Of a stretch of 64,000 nucleotides of DNA, positions 1 to 11,445 are shown one piece after another. Each line of letters opens with the position of its first letter. Position 1 is the first letter of the stretch. The stretch spans positions 394,830,829 to 394,894,828 of the forward strand of contig NC_081824.1 of assembly GCF_030867095.1 (NCBI RefSeq). Direction: 5' to 3'. Source of the DNA: Alligator mississippiensis (Eukaryota > Chordata > Crocodylia > Alligatoridae). A model generated the notes under the pieces. That model was not told the origin of the DNA and ran no database searches. It was given only the letters and a program-made list of their open reading frames with translations. The translations under genes and the position numbers were made by a program.

Positions 1-681
1 CCACCACACACCTCTGTCTTCTCAGGGAAGTGCAAGAAGCAGAGCTATTCTCTTGCAGAGGACCAGGACATTTCTGACCATAGGACGAGAAAAGCACTGC
101 TTTTTCAGTGGCTGCCTACTGCCACCTGACTTCCCCTTGTTCAGGCAGGGGAGAGGGAAAGCTGTCAATTAACGGGCTCCCATAAGGGTGGGGGTGGCCC
201 AGGGAGCAGCCCTATAGTTCCCCCTAGCTGGAAAGCTTGCCTATGGAGGTCTCCATCCATGGGGCTGCAGGAAATTCTGTACAGTCCAGCTCCCATGCTA
301 TTTTTCTACCGGAAAAAACCCAAATAATTCCTCTGATATAAATCAACATCTCTATGCAGCCTATGTATTGTGATACATTTAAGTACCCTACCTGAATCTC
401 TTCTGAGCATACAAAGAATCCATACTGGAGACTCTTCATACATTGTGTGCAGGGCTATTTTGAGGCATTTTTTAGAACCAAGGCACCTGAATTCTGTTTA
501 AGCCCCAATTAAGCATGTAGGGTGCTGACAGAAGTGAAGCTCCCTGCTGTAACTGAGAATGCCATGCAGGACGTGTTCTGAGTTGCAATGACCCTCTGGA
601 CCAAACAGAAGTTCACTGTTGTTTCCAGGGAGGAGGGGAATCTAGCTGCTGGCTGGGAGCTTGCAACGACCCTCCTCCCTA
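1..681. other. Unassigned left edge
   Basis: No coding region, RNA gene or repeat family was recognised in this stretch. Short open frames here have no recognisable motif. It ends where the CR1 3' tail begins. Confidence 0.5.
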
Positions 682-3600
682 GATTCATAGACGATTCATA
701 GATGTTAGGGTCGGAAGGGACCTCAATAGATCATCGAGTCCGACCCCCTGCATAAGCAGGAAAGAGTGCTGGGTCTAGATGACCCCAGCTAGATACTCAT
801 TTAACCTCCTCTTGAAGACCCCCAGGGTAGGGGAGAGCACCACCTCCCTTGGGAGCCCGTTCCAGACCTTGGCCACTCGAACTGTGAAGAAGTTCTTCCT
901 AATGTCCAATCTAAATCTGCTCTCTGCTAGCTTGTGGCCATTGTTTCTTGTAACCCCTGGGGGCACCTTGGTGAATAAAACGTCACCAATTCCCTTCTGT
1001 GCCCCCGTGATGAACTTATAGGCAGCCACAAGGTCACCTCTCAACTTACTCTTGCGGAGGCTGAAAAGATCCAGTTTCTCTAGTCTCTCCTCGTAGGGCT
1101 TGGTCTGCAGGCCCTTGACCATACGAGTTGCCCTTCTCTGGACCCTCTCCAGGTTATCCGCATCCTTCTTGAAGTGTGGCGCCCAGAATTGCACGCAGTA
1201 CTCCAACTGCGGTCTGACCAACGCCCTATAGAGGGGAAGTATCACCTCCCTGGACCTATTTGTCATGCATCTGCTGATGCACGATAAAGTGCCATTGGCT
1301 TTTCTGATGGCTTCGTCACACTGCCGGCTCATGTTCATCTTGGAGTCCACTAGGACTCCAAGATCCCTTTCCACCTCTGTGCCACCCAGCAGGTCATTCC
1401 CTAGGCTGTAGGTGTGCTGGACATTCTTCCTCCCTAGGTGCAGCACTTTGCATTTCTCCTTGTTGAACTGCATCCTGTTGTTTTCTGCCCACTTGTCCAA
1501 CCTATCCAGGTCTGCCTGCAGCTGTTCCCTGCCCTCCGGCGTGTCCACTTCTCCCCATAGCTTTGTGTCATCTGCAAACTTGGACAGAGTACATTTCACT
1601 CCCTCGTCCAAGTCACTGATGAAGACATTAAAGAGTATCGGTCCAAGGACCGAGCCCTGCTGGACCCCACTGCCCACACCCTTCCAGGTCGAGACCAACC
1701 CATCCACTATGACTCTCTGGGTGCGACCCTCCAGCCAATTCGCCACCCATTAGACTGTGTAGTCATCCACATCACAGCCTCTTAGCTTGTTCACCAGTAT
1801 GGGGTGGGATACTGTATCGAAGGCCTTCCTGAAGTCTAAGTATACGACATCCACCCCTCCTCCTGTGTCCAGGCGTTTCGTAACCTAGGCATAGAAAGAG
1901 ACTAGATTGGTCAGGCACGATCTGCCCGCCACAAACCCGTGCTGGTTTCCCCTCAACATAATTTGCCCTGCCGGGCTCTCACAAATGTGAGCCTTGATAA
2001 TTTTTTCAAAGACTTTACCAAGGATGGAGGTGAGACTGACCGGCCTATAGTTGCCTGGGTCCTCCTTCCTCCCCTTTTTGAAAATGGGGACCACGTTAGC
2101 CCTTTTCCAGTCCTCCGGGACTTGGCCCATGCGCCATGAGCATTCGAATATTCCCGCCAGTGTCTCTGCAATGATGTCGGCCAGTGCCTTCAGCACCCTC
2201 GGATGGAGCCCATCCGGGCCTGCCGATTTAAAGGCATCCAGTTCATCCAAATGACTCTGCACCACCTCAGGATCTACGTATGGAAGTCTGGCGCCTTGCT
2301 GCTGCCTCTCTACAACCCCAGTGAGAGACTTGTCGTGCCCCTCACTTAGGAACACTGAGGCAAAGAACTCATTGAGGAGTTCAGCCTTGTCCCCCCTGTC
2401 TGTCACCAATTGTTTCTGCCCATTTAGCAGTGGTCCTATTCCTCCCTGGGCCTTCCTTTTACTCCCAATATATCTAAAAAACAATTTCTTGTTGTCTTTT
2501 ACTTGGGTTGCCATCCTCAGCTCCATGGTAGCTTTGGCCTGCCTAACTGCCTCCCTACAAGCACGAGCAGAGGAGGTATATTCATCTTTGGTGATCTCAC
2601 CCTGTTTCCACTTTTTATGTGCTCCCCTTTTGGCCCTTAGGCTGCCCTGGATTTCTCTGGTCAGCCATGGAAGCCTCCTGGCCCCTTTCCCTTTTTTGCC
2701 TTGCTCGGGGATCGTCTTGCTTTGTGCCCAAAGGATCATTTCCTTTAGGCACAGCCACCCTTCTTGGGCTCCCATCCCTTCAAAACTCCTACTCTGCAGT
2801 GCTTCTTTGACTAATCGCCTGAGTGCATTGAGATCAGCTTTCCTAAAGTCTAGCACTTTCACCCTACTAGTTACCTTACCCACTCAACGTCTTATGTTGA
2901 ATTCTATTATTAGGTGATCACTGTCTCCCAAATGGCTACAGATCTGGAGGTCCCCTATCATGTCATCCCCTGTTGCCAATACCAGATCCATTATGGCATT
3001 CCCCCTAGTGGGACCATGCACCTCCTGTGTCAGGTGGAGGTCCTGTATACAGGTTAGAAACCTGCGTGAGCGGTGGGACCTTGCTGTCTGCGTCTCTCAG
3101 CAGATGTCTGGGTAGTTTAGGTCCCCCATGACTAACGCCTCTTTAGCTTTTCTGGTCTCCGAGAGTTGCCTCAGGAGCCCCGTATCTATTTCTTCCCTTT
3201 GGTGTGGGGGTCTGTAGCAGACCCCTACCACTAAATCCCTTTCTCCTTGCCCCCCATGTAGCCTAACCCACAATCCTTCTACTTACTCAACCTTGGATTC
3301 TGTCTTGATGAGGGTTGATGTATATTGCTCACTGACATAAAGTGCAACCCCCCCCCCCTTTCTTCCCCGACCTGTCCTTTCTATACAATCTATAGCCCTC
3401 AATATGTACCGCCCAGTCATGGGATGAATCCCACCAGGTCTCTGTTAGCCCCACTAAGTCATAGGTGTTTAGTGCAAGCAGGAGCGCTAATTCATCCTGC
3501 TTGTTCCCCATGCTCCTAGCATTAGTATATAGGTACTTGAGCCCTGAGACTGGTGCCTTTGCTGCCCCCCCACTCTGAGTCCCAAGGGACCCATTGTTTC

Positions 3601-3793
3601 TTACCTTCTTGTTTCTTACCTGTGCCGTAGTGCTGGCCTCCCCATGGCTTTCAGGTTTCCAATGTTCTCCTTCTTCAGGCTGGGCTGTCCTTGTGGGTGC
3701 CACATGGTTTGGTGGTCCACAGCTTCCCCTGCCCTCGTACTCCCCTCCCCCCGACGAGCCTAGTTTAAAGCCTGCCGGAGGAGATCCACCAAC
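682..3793 (-). mobile_element. CR1 LINE, long antisense copy (endonuclease + RT)
   Basis: A non-LTR retrotransposon of the CR1 clade on the minus strand, defective. The 3' terminus is at the left, where octamer-like ATTCATAG repeats (682-702) are followed by the CR1 3' UTR block. Reading leftward on the minus strand, an apurinic-type endonuclease N-terminus lies at about 3703-3329 (YTNARSMGNKQDEL, then LTETWWD). The RT domain lies at 2883-1885 and 1746-775, with fingers motif NYRPVSLTS and catalytic FADD near 1566-1577. The C-terminal region ends in FKRRLNEYLAG. In-frame stops near 1887 and 1750 and frameshifts in the endonuclease (about 3330-2885) prevent a full ORF2. No ORF1 is visible, so the copy is 5'-truncated near 3793. 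The family is certain; the exact 5' boundary is approximate. Confidence 0.93.
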
Positions 3794-3795
3794 CT

Positions 3796-3853
3796 AGTAG
3801 AAAACACACGCTTAAAGTAGAAAACACATGCTTAAGTAGAAAACACACGCTTA
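3796..3853. repeat. 19-20 bp tandem repeat, three copies
   Basis: The unit AGTAGAAAACACACGCTTA is repeated three times (3796-3815, 3816-3834, 3835-3853) with a single C/T difference in the middle copy and one extra A in the first. It sits exactly at the 5' truncation edge of the CR1 copy. It could be part of the CR1 5' region or a separate minisatellite. Confidence 0.85.
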
Positions 3854-6300
3854 AGCCTGTAAGCTTGCACTTTTTTTCAGAATGGTAGGGAGGAAAGAGA
3901 ACAGAGGGAGGTCATCCTAGGGATTCTTTAGCTGGCATTGGAGAGTGGGGTGGATAAATTGGAGCCCCCCCACCTTGGAGGAGTCCAATATACCCCCGCC
4001 ACCCCCCAGCGGGGGCTAAAAAACCCCAGGCCAAATTCTCTCCACTCCCTTCCCCACTCCTATTCTGAAAACAGCTGAGAGGCTGGGAGGCAGTGCAGAC
4101 ACAAGTTATAGGAGACACTATGTTCTAAAACATCTTTTGAGCCCTCATGCAATTAGGGTTCAGATTTTCACCCAATCAGCCATTTTTGAAGTAGTCTGTA
4201 GCCATGCCCTTGTGTTTGGTCATGGCTATAGAGCACTTTCTGTGGCCAGGTCAGGCAAAAATTGTCACTTCTATCTGCTCCCATAAGGAAACATGTTGAA
4301 TCTGGCCCACTAAATAATTATAAGATAGTAAAAAATTTCAGTTACTAACAATGCAGGATAGACTAGACTTAAAATATAAACGCAAATTCTTGCTAGCCCA
4401 TTCAAAAATCGTGTAGCCAGTTGTGGTTAAGCATTAGAGCCAAAAGACATTTGTATACATATGTAAATCAGACCAAGGACCAGCGGGCCAGCTCTCTTAC
4501 AATAAATAAGTAAAAAAGCAAACCTTGGTTTAGGCCTAACAATAAACCCTGTTTATTAGAAGTCCTGTTTATTCTACTTATTGAGAAGTCCATTTTTTTT
4601 ATTTAAATTTGAACCTTTGGAAAGTTTTCCTCCATCAAAGGCTTAGTTTAACAATGATTGAAAAATCCACTCTAATATCATTGGACCTTGCCAGAAATTT
4701 TCATGGAAGGCTTGCACTGTCCCAGGAATTACCCGTCATTTATACACCCTTCGAGGTTCCCTAGCGTCGCATTATTTTTGGCTGTTGACCACCTATTTGG
4801 AAACTGACCTAAACCAGCAGGCACAATTAACAGGGCAAACCTTAGCATTTAACAATTGAGTTTAAATAAGTGCCTAGCTGGAAGTAATTATAGCTACATA
4901 CTTGTAAGCAATGTTAAGAAACAGAAGCAGCTAATTGGCAAAAATTGAAGAAACAACATACTCAGCAGTTTAGGAACTGAACAACTTTAGGAATGCAATA
5001 AAAGCTGAAACATAATCATTACTACAAGAGACTATTAAATTGAACATACCAAAATTTGATCAGCAAATGCTAGTACTAGTAATGATGGAAAAATATGTTT
5101 TCAAACAAACATCACTTTCCAGTCAAATGCTGAACATTCAGAAACAGAAATAAGTCTGGATCATATCAATAAGGGTAAATTATTATCTTTTCTTTTCTAA
5201 GTCTTTTTTCTTGGATGGTTGCTTTTGAAGTCTAAACAAGACTTCTAGGATTTTACTTTTCCAGTTCTGTTCTGTGTAACATGACATCCTCCTGTGTGAA
5301 ATGTTAAGAAAATGTCCCTCAAAAGTTATTAAGCTGTGATACTGGCAAATATCCTTTATTCTTTCTACTATACAATAGCAACCATTTGAAAAAGCATGTG
5401 AATAACAGTACTGCTTTTGAATGGTATATTCACAGTATATAGTGAACAGACCTCTCACAGTTCCTGGCTGTCCTTTGTTCCTTTCAGTCACTCTGATGTC
5501 TAATCCAGACACTAGCAGTATTAGTTTAGTCCAACCTTTGAAACATTTCCATACCATTCATAAATCTAAATTATGGAGGGAGGAAAGCCATAGATCTAAC
5601 ATTAATGTAGATGTTTAGGGAAGTATTCTTTAGTTCAGAATTAAGAAAGGAAAGATAGTAACTTAAGTTTTCAAATAATACCAGTTGAATCTTAAGTATC
5701 TTTTTTTTTCTTATATCCCATAACTCTTTCAGTAGAGAAAACAGAAAATTTTCTTTCTTGATAATTGCTAAAGGTCAGCCTATAGTCAGCTTTCCAGGAA
5801 AGAAAATGGGGAAGTACCTCTAGATGGTTATTAAAAGTCAGGATAAGGTTACAGTGTAGACAAAATGTGTCAACATTAAACCCAATTATTATAAACAGAA
5901 AAGAAGTTATACTACATAATTTTATTCTAGGTTTTAAATGCACTAAAGTTTGACTGTGTTTTGATCCTGGGGTTCATCTGTTTCTATAATGGTATGCCCT
6001 TATTTGAAACACTATGTCCAATTATGTTAATCTCAGTTTTAAATATAACTAGGGTTGGGAAAAGTTCACATAAGGGCAACTGAGATGAGTAGAGATACCT
6101 CAGGATTTACACATACTGAAAAATTACAGAAATAATATTGTTTGGTATGAAAAAGAAAAATGTTAAAAGATGTTTGATATTGTTTTAGGTTTATGAAAGA
6201 TATATGAGCAATTATTCACTTCCTCCATTTTACTCTTATAATACAAAAGCAAAAGATTACTTGATTCATTAGGTAAAATTGGAAGCAATCTTAGAAATAC
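3854..6300. other. Unassigned AT-rich stretch
   Basis: AT-rich sequence with no open frame that has recognisable domains and no repeat family I can name. It could be old decayed repeats or intron. Confidence 0.4.
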
Positions 6301-6302
6301 TA

Positions 6303-6490
6303 GTGGTATAGTACATTGAACGTCTGGACAGGGGCTCAGGATGCCTAAGTTCTACTGCTGGTTCTGACACTGATTTACTGAGTAAACTTGGGCAAGTTTC
6401 TGTGCCTCAGTTTCTTCATCTGCTGAACGGGATGACTATAAAAAGGGATCTCCTTTCTACTGTGCTCTGTGATGTGCTAAGAATGTCAGA
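6303..6490 (+). repeat. MIR-type SINE
   Basis: The tRNA-like region is followed by the conserved core: 'ggttctgacactgattta', 'cttgggcaagtttctgtgcc', then 'tcagtttcttcatctg'. These match the order and wording of the amniote MIR/CORE-SINE consensus as I know it. It is an old, diverged, transcriptionally inert copy. Confidence 0.75.
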
Positions 6491-7071
6491 AAGCTTAATA
6501 GGATCATAAGACTTCATTACAATCAAATACTGAAGTTTAATTGGCAAAAGAACTACATAGTATTACAACTAACAAAAATCAAGCAGTTATGGGATTTAGA
6601 AAGGAAAGCTAAAACCTAGTATTTCTGGAAATGAACAGATCTGGTCTGAAAGGGCTCCCCTGCTGCTCCCTCCTCCCTTCCCTCCCTTATATATAGCCTT
6701 GCACAATTAACTGGCTACATTTTCACATCTCTGAAGCATCAAAAGTTGACAAGCTGCCAGATTTGATGGATCAATGATCTAATTTGGGATAGTACTTCTG
6801 GTTCCTTTGTTCCAACTATAGTTCTGTAATTCAACTGGAACCTCTTCTGAGTAGGATGGCGTCACACTCAGTTGCATTAATTAATTGTTCATAAAGCTAT
6901 CAAATATACATAAAAGAGTTTTTGAGCAAATTCACAGAATATTAGAGCTGATCTCTACCACCGTGGCAGTATATTCAGGCCAGGATAGGCCTGAGCCTGC
7001 TCTAATAAAACTACACCTGCCCACCTGCAGATGTTGCTCCAAAGCCAGTTCACTCTTAAGACTGCTCAAGT

Positions 7072-7360
7072 GCAACAAAAAATTGGTTGTGTTTTTTTTT
7101 TTTATCAGAGAAAACCAGGATCCCTGCTCATCAAGAGAATTAATCCATATGCAGCAAGTTACAGATGTTTATTATTATACAGGGCATGACATGTTTGATC
7201 CAGAATGGGCCCAAGCATGCCTCACCTACCCATGCATGTTCAGCTGTGTTCCAAACCTGAAGGTACAAAAGTGAGGCTGCAGGTAGACGAATTCTCTTGA
7301 TGAGCAGGGATCCTGGTTTTCTCTGATAAAAAAAAAAAACACACAGCCAATTTTTTGTTT
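7072..7360. repeat. Inverted duplication around a hAT-like MITE end
   Basis: The left arm (about 7072-7141) is a near-perfect reverse complement of the right arm (about 7290-7360), with a unique loop of about 148 bp between them. The right arm is the left end of the MITE at 7305-7549 plus its target duplication and 7 bp of flank. The left arm repeats the same junction inverted, including CTCATCAA at 7127-7134, the reverse of TTGATGAG. Because unique flank is copied along with the transposon end, this is a local inverted duplication rather than two independent insertions. Confidence 0.8.
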
Positions 7361-7549
7361 TAAAAAAATAACCCCAAATCCACATTTTTCTATGTTTAAA
7401 ATGAAACACCACTATATATATATATATTACACCACTATATATATTACTGGCATTTCATTTTAATCATGGAAAAATGTGGATTTTAGGTTGCTTTTTTTAA
7501 GCCAAAAATTGGGGATTTTTTTTTTTATCAGAGAAAACCAGGATGCCTG
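7305..7549. mobile_element. hAT-like foldback MITE, copy 1 (8-bp TSD)
   Basis: A non-autonomous DNA transposon. It begins CAGGGATCCTGGTTTTCTC and ends in the reverse complement (..GGATGCCTG). Each arm is about 100 bp and the centre holds TATA-rich microsatellite sequence. It is flanked by perfect 8-bp target duplications TTGATGAG (7297-7304 and 7550-7557). CAGGG termini and an 8-bp duplication are hallmarks of the hAT superfamily. There is no transposase. Related copies lie at 31980-32107, 52669-52884 and 61357-61596. Confidence 0.85.
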
Positions 7550-7762
7550 TTGATGAGTGAAGCAAGAAGGAATCCAACTTCCTCCCTCAAACCAGTGTTG
7601 GTTTTTCAGTAATAAAAGAAGCAACTTCTATTGCAAGTTTATTGTTCTTACTAAAGTAAACTGATACAACTCTCCTGGCCAAATTCACTACTTTGCTACT
7701 CCAGCTTTATCATTCAAACATTTTTTCCATAAGAAAGACAATATGTTATTTTCAGTCAGACA

Positions 7763-7935
7763 AGATTCTTTGGGTAAATCTGATATATTTTATTAGACCA
7801 ACTCAAATAGTTGGAAAAATTCTTCTTAGTAAGCTTTCAGGTATAAGTGCCCTTCGTCAGGCTGAGGAAACATCTGCAGTTTGTGTGTGCTCTTCCTGGA
7901 TGGTATCTCTACATATGCCTAATGAATGTACTGGA
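7763..7935 (-). mobile_element. Penelope-like element tail fragment
   Basis: The plus strand reads 'tttgggtaaatctgatata', then a CCAACT...AGTTGG hairpin, then 'ccttcgtcaggctgagg' and 'gtgctcttcctggatgg'. This matches the 3' tail of the longer element at 34568-37135. On the element's own strand the tail contains AATAAA, a plausible polyadenylation signal. Only the tail is present, so it is a 5'-truncated insertion. Confidence 0.7.
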
Positions 7936-8235
7936 TAGAAAAATATATTTCAAAATATTTATTGTTACTAATATCTTTTGTTTCACTGAATTTCTTCTTA
8001 TTTTTCTGTCAATAGCTGGCAGCTGAGGCTGGCTAAAATCAACTTGGAAGTAAAGCAAACATTGTCAACATTGAGTATGGGTAAATAAATTAAGATAAGC
8101 TACTAACCAAAGTGGTTGATTTTCCATCTCCTGATATCTCCAAATCCAGCCTTTTTTCAGATATATATATTTTAGACAAACATAAGTTATAGACCTCAGC
8201 ATAGGAGCGACTGGGTAAAATGTAATGGCACATAA

Positions 8236-8312
8236 TATAAAGGAGGCCGGACTAGGTGCTCTAATAGCCCCTTCTGGCCTACACTTCAGTATATCTGTGA
8301 ACCTACAATTAT
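8236..8312 (+). mobile_element. CR1 3' end fragment
   Basis: A short stretch reading 'ggccggactaggtgctcta', 'cccttctggcctaca' resembles the conserved end of CR1 3' UTRs. No coding part remains. It is an old fragment. Confidence 0.5.
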
Positions 8313-8589
8313 ATTTATTTTTGTTAGAAGTTATTGAGTGTTTGCCGCTGACAGCAGCTATTGCAGAAAGTAATGAAACAGAATTTAGTTTATGAAATTG
8401 CAGACAATGCATCTAAAGGAAAATTATTCAAAGCATGTGCTTAATGGAAAGGAGAAATCTAGTAAGGCTGAAACAGCAGGCTTTGCAATGTGATTTAGCA
8501 CTGAATTTTTACAGGTATCATTTCATGGAATATAGAGGAAATTGCTCTTCTCTCCATAGTCTTATTTTATTATTTGCATTACAGTATGA

Positions 8590-9419
8590 GTGATTCTCAA
8601 CCAGGGACCTGGCAGGGAGGTGGTTTGCTGTGAGATCTTCTTAAGGGTGCCATACATCTCTTCAAGTTAGACTGCTGTCTTCTAGCAGCCCAGCTTCTGT
8701 TGTGGTCCCATGCAACCCTCCCCTCTCAGAGAGGTGCAGTAGTACTCAGCACATGCTTGACCACTCCAGCTGAGCACCCAGCAAGTGTTGCCCTTAAGTT
8801 GTTCCAGAACCAAGCCAACATAGCCCCTGTCCCAAGCCCCTCTTCCTCCATAAAGCCATCTGTCAGCTACAGGCAGGCAGGGCGGGTGGGGGGAAAGAAG
8901 TATCTGTGTCCCTTGCATGATCCCCAAGACCTGGGCACCTGCAACCCTGGGTTATGCCCCCACACCCCATCATGAAGCATCCCATGATGTACGCATACAC
9001 CTGGCACTGAGCCTAGGAAAACCATTGCACTTGGCCAGAGCCCAACCCTGTCTCCTGCGCACCCAGCCAGGGAACCCCATGTCCCTGTGCTCAGACACAT
9101 CTCCACGGACCCCAACCCTAGCTTCCATGCACTGCAGATCATTCACCAGAGCTAGCACCCTGCCACCTGCACTCCAGCATGGACTCCTCCACCCCTAAGC
9201 AGGAGCTGGTATGGGTGGTTCACCTCCGGTGGGTCGGGGTGGCAGCGGGCAGAACACCGGGACTGGGCCTGCATGGAGGCAGCTGTGACCTCCATGGCTC
9301 AGCCACTGCCATACTACCTTGGCCACAAGCACCTCACATGCTGCAAGGCTTTTCAGCCCACAACTACAAGGTCCTGGTGTACTAGGGACCCATGGTAGAC
9401 AATAGGCAATGCTACTCCT
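8590..9419. other. Moderately GC-rich stretch, possible DNA-transposon remnant
   Basis: It starts with 'gattctcaaccagggacct', wording shared with the palindromic element at 43860 and a common hAT-like terminus. The rest (about 8650-9380) is GC-rich with overlapping short open frames on both strands and no recognisable domain. I read it as the body of a non-autonomous element, not a gene. Confidence 0.35.
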
Positions 9420-9975
9420 TGATCATCCATGACCAATATTTGTCCAATCTCTTCTTGATCACCTTCAGTGATAGAGAGTCCACAACTTCCCTAGGTAGCC
9501 TATTCCACTACCTCACTGTTCTGACAATGATGAAGTTTTTCCAGATATCCTATCTAAACTTACTTTGCTGTTACTTCAAGCCATTGGTCCACATCATCTT
9601 CTCTGTGGCAAGAGAGAAAAGGTGCTTTTCCTCTTCTTATTGGCAACCCTTCAAATATTTGAAGACTGGTATCATGTCACCTCTTTAAGTGCCTTTTCTG
9701 CAACCTGAGCATGCCTAGCTCCTTCAACCTCTCCTCATATCATGATTTCCAATCCCTTGATCATCTTTATGCCTGCCTGTGGACCCTCTCTAGCTTCTCC
9801 ACATCCTTTTTAAAATTTGAGGCCCAAAACTGCAAGCAGTCCTTCAGATGAAGCATAACCAGTGCAGAGTAGAGAGACACTATGACCTCCTGTCATAGTG
9901 TAGGCATCTTGAATCTAAAAAGGTTGCAGGCCACTGAGATAGATTTTATTGTGTTAGACCCTTTGGGCTGCTTTC
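9420..9975 (-). mobile_element. CR1 LINE, old 3' fragment
   Basis: The reverse strand preserves the order of the CR1 ORF2 C-terminus and 3' UTR: 'ttcagtgatagagagtccacaactt', 'accctctctagcttctcc', 'gaggcccaaaactgcaagca'. It is heavily mutated with no sustained reading frame. It represents the last roughly 550 bp of an antisense copy. Confidence 0.75.
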
Positions 9976-10254
9976 ATGTCCACCAGAGATCAAGGGGTTC
10001 CAAAACTGTTGCAGTGAGTGAAACCCAACCTGCCTCACTGACGAACCTCTAGGCCTGAAAAGCACAAATAGTCATGGCTGGGTGGGGTATACACTGCTTA
10101 CCTTTGGACCCAGTGGGCGCATCTATGTGAGATCTTTACTCTGGAGCTGCCTCAGTAAACATATCAACATGTAGACATGCAGTGCTATTAGGCCTCAAAA
10201 AACTAATTCACTCTGCTTCAGGTTATTACTTGTAAATGCAAGTACTATCCTGCA

Positions 10255-10490
10255 GCAGAGTTGTCTGCTCCACCACAACCCACGTGTAGATGCTGACTCA
10301 GCTGGCTGGGGCACAAGGGTGCTTCAGTGAGAGGCTGCCTGCCAGCTAGCCTTGCACTGCAGCACCCTTGTGCCCCAGCCAGCCCCTCTGCAGCATATTG
10401 AGCTGGGTCAGAGCAGCCCCAGGCTGGCCTTCCACCAGCCAGGGCTACTCTGATCCAGCTCAACGTGCTGCAGCCCCATGCACATGTTCA
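10255..10490. repeat. GC-rich palindromic segment
   Basis: Two inverted pairs lie close together. GGCTGGGGCACAAGGGTGCT near 10303 pairs with AGCACCCTTGTGCCCCAGCC near 10361. A second pair runs from 'agctgggtcagagcagcccc' near 10400 to 'ctactctgatccagct' near 10445. The layout suggests a foldback MITE whose full ends I cannot define. No coding content. Confidence 0.55.
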
Positions 10491-10839
10491 AATATAGCAT
10501 CCAGGAGCAATAAACTGGTTTTATGTATGATATACACTAGAGTTTATTGCCGTGTATTAATAGCATGCGTAGATGTGCCCACTGCTACAGTGCTATAGAC
10601 AAGCCCTGTGGTGCTGCAGCCCTTTACACAGAGAATGGGAAGAAACAACTACCTCCAAAGAGTAAAGAAAGCCTGAGGGTGCCATAGGTAGTAAATAGGA
10701 AACTAAAGTTTCTGGGAAGTGAGAACCCTGGGTTTAAATATCCTCACTATCTCTGGGCTGGGATCAACACTGTTGCATGCAAATCAGGAGTGCTTGGAAT
10801 ATGCCTCATAAGTGGTGTCTCCCTTGGGATTGACAGACA

Positions 10840-11110
10840 TGGGAAAAAAAACCCCAAACATTGCTTTACTTTAGGCTCGGTGCACCCCTACATGAAGCAC
10901 AGCACATTCCCAGAAGAGGCTTGCGTTAGTTGGATCTATACACCCAATGTCTGTATAGATAGCGTGCTTCAGTGGGCTTTTTGGTGCTTTTATCTAATAG
11001 CTGATTGAAAAGATAAAAGTGCGAAAAGCCCCACTAAAGCACCCAATCTATACGGATGCTGCAGAGCCAGGTCCAACTAACACACTGGCTCTTTTAATAA
11101 AGCAGTGTTT
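10840..11110. mobile_element. Palindromic MITE family, copy a
   Basis: An inverted repeat centred near 11005: 'gttagttggatctatacac'...'gcttcagtgggctttttgg' on the left mirrors 'aaaagccccactaaagcac'...'ggtccaactaac' on the right. A second copy at about 21850-22090 carries the same blocks, inverted relative to this one. No protein is encoded. The superfamily is not determined because clean target duplications were not found. Confidence 0.65.
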
Positions 11111-11339
11111 TTTGTTTTTTTTCACATCTATCAGTACCCTAAATGATCTATTTGAATTGCTTCTGAGCATATGTCAAAGCATGTTGTAATTTTTATGCAC
11201 TGCGTACATTTGGCTCTGCTTGTTCACAACAGTTCAAATTGGCCTTTGGAACATAGGCTGTTAAAGAGGAACTAACCTGAAACTAAAACTGGGTACCTAA
11301 AAGTTTGATGCTCCCCAAGCTCAAGCCTTTTATTGGATC

Positions 11340-11445
11340 TGGTCTAAAGTGATTGCCCCAGGTCACACAGGTAATCTGTGGCATAGTCTGAAACAAGACC
11401 TCCTGATTCCCAGTTCAATGTCTTAACCATGAAACCAAATATAGT
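11340..11445 (-). repeat. MIR-type SINE fragment
   Basis: 'gattgccccaggtcacacagg' followed by 'tctgtggcatagtctg' and 'cctgattcccagttcaatg' is the reverse-strand wording of the MIR tRNA-derived and core regions. It is short and diverged. Confidence 0.65.

Noticed and set aside
7770-7830. Possible hammerhead ribozyme in the Penelope tail
   Set aside because: The tail has a good hairpin and CTGAT/GAAA-like words, but the core order and spacing do not match a hammerhead.
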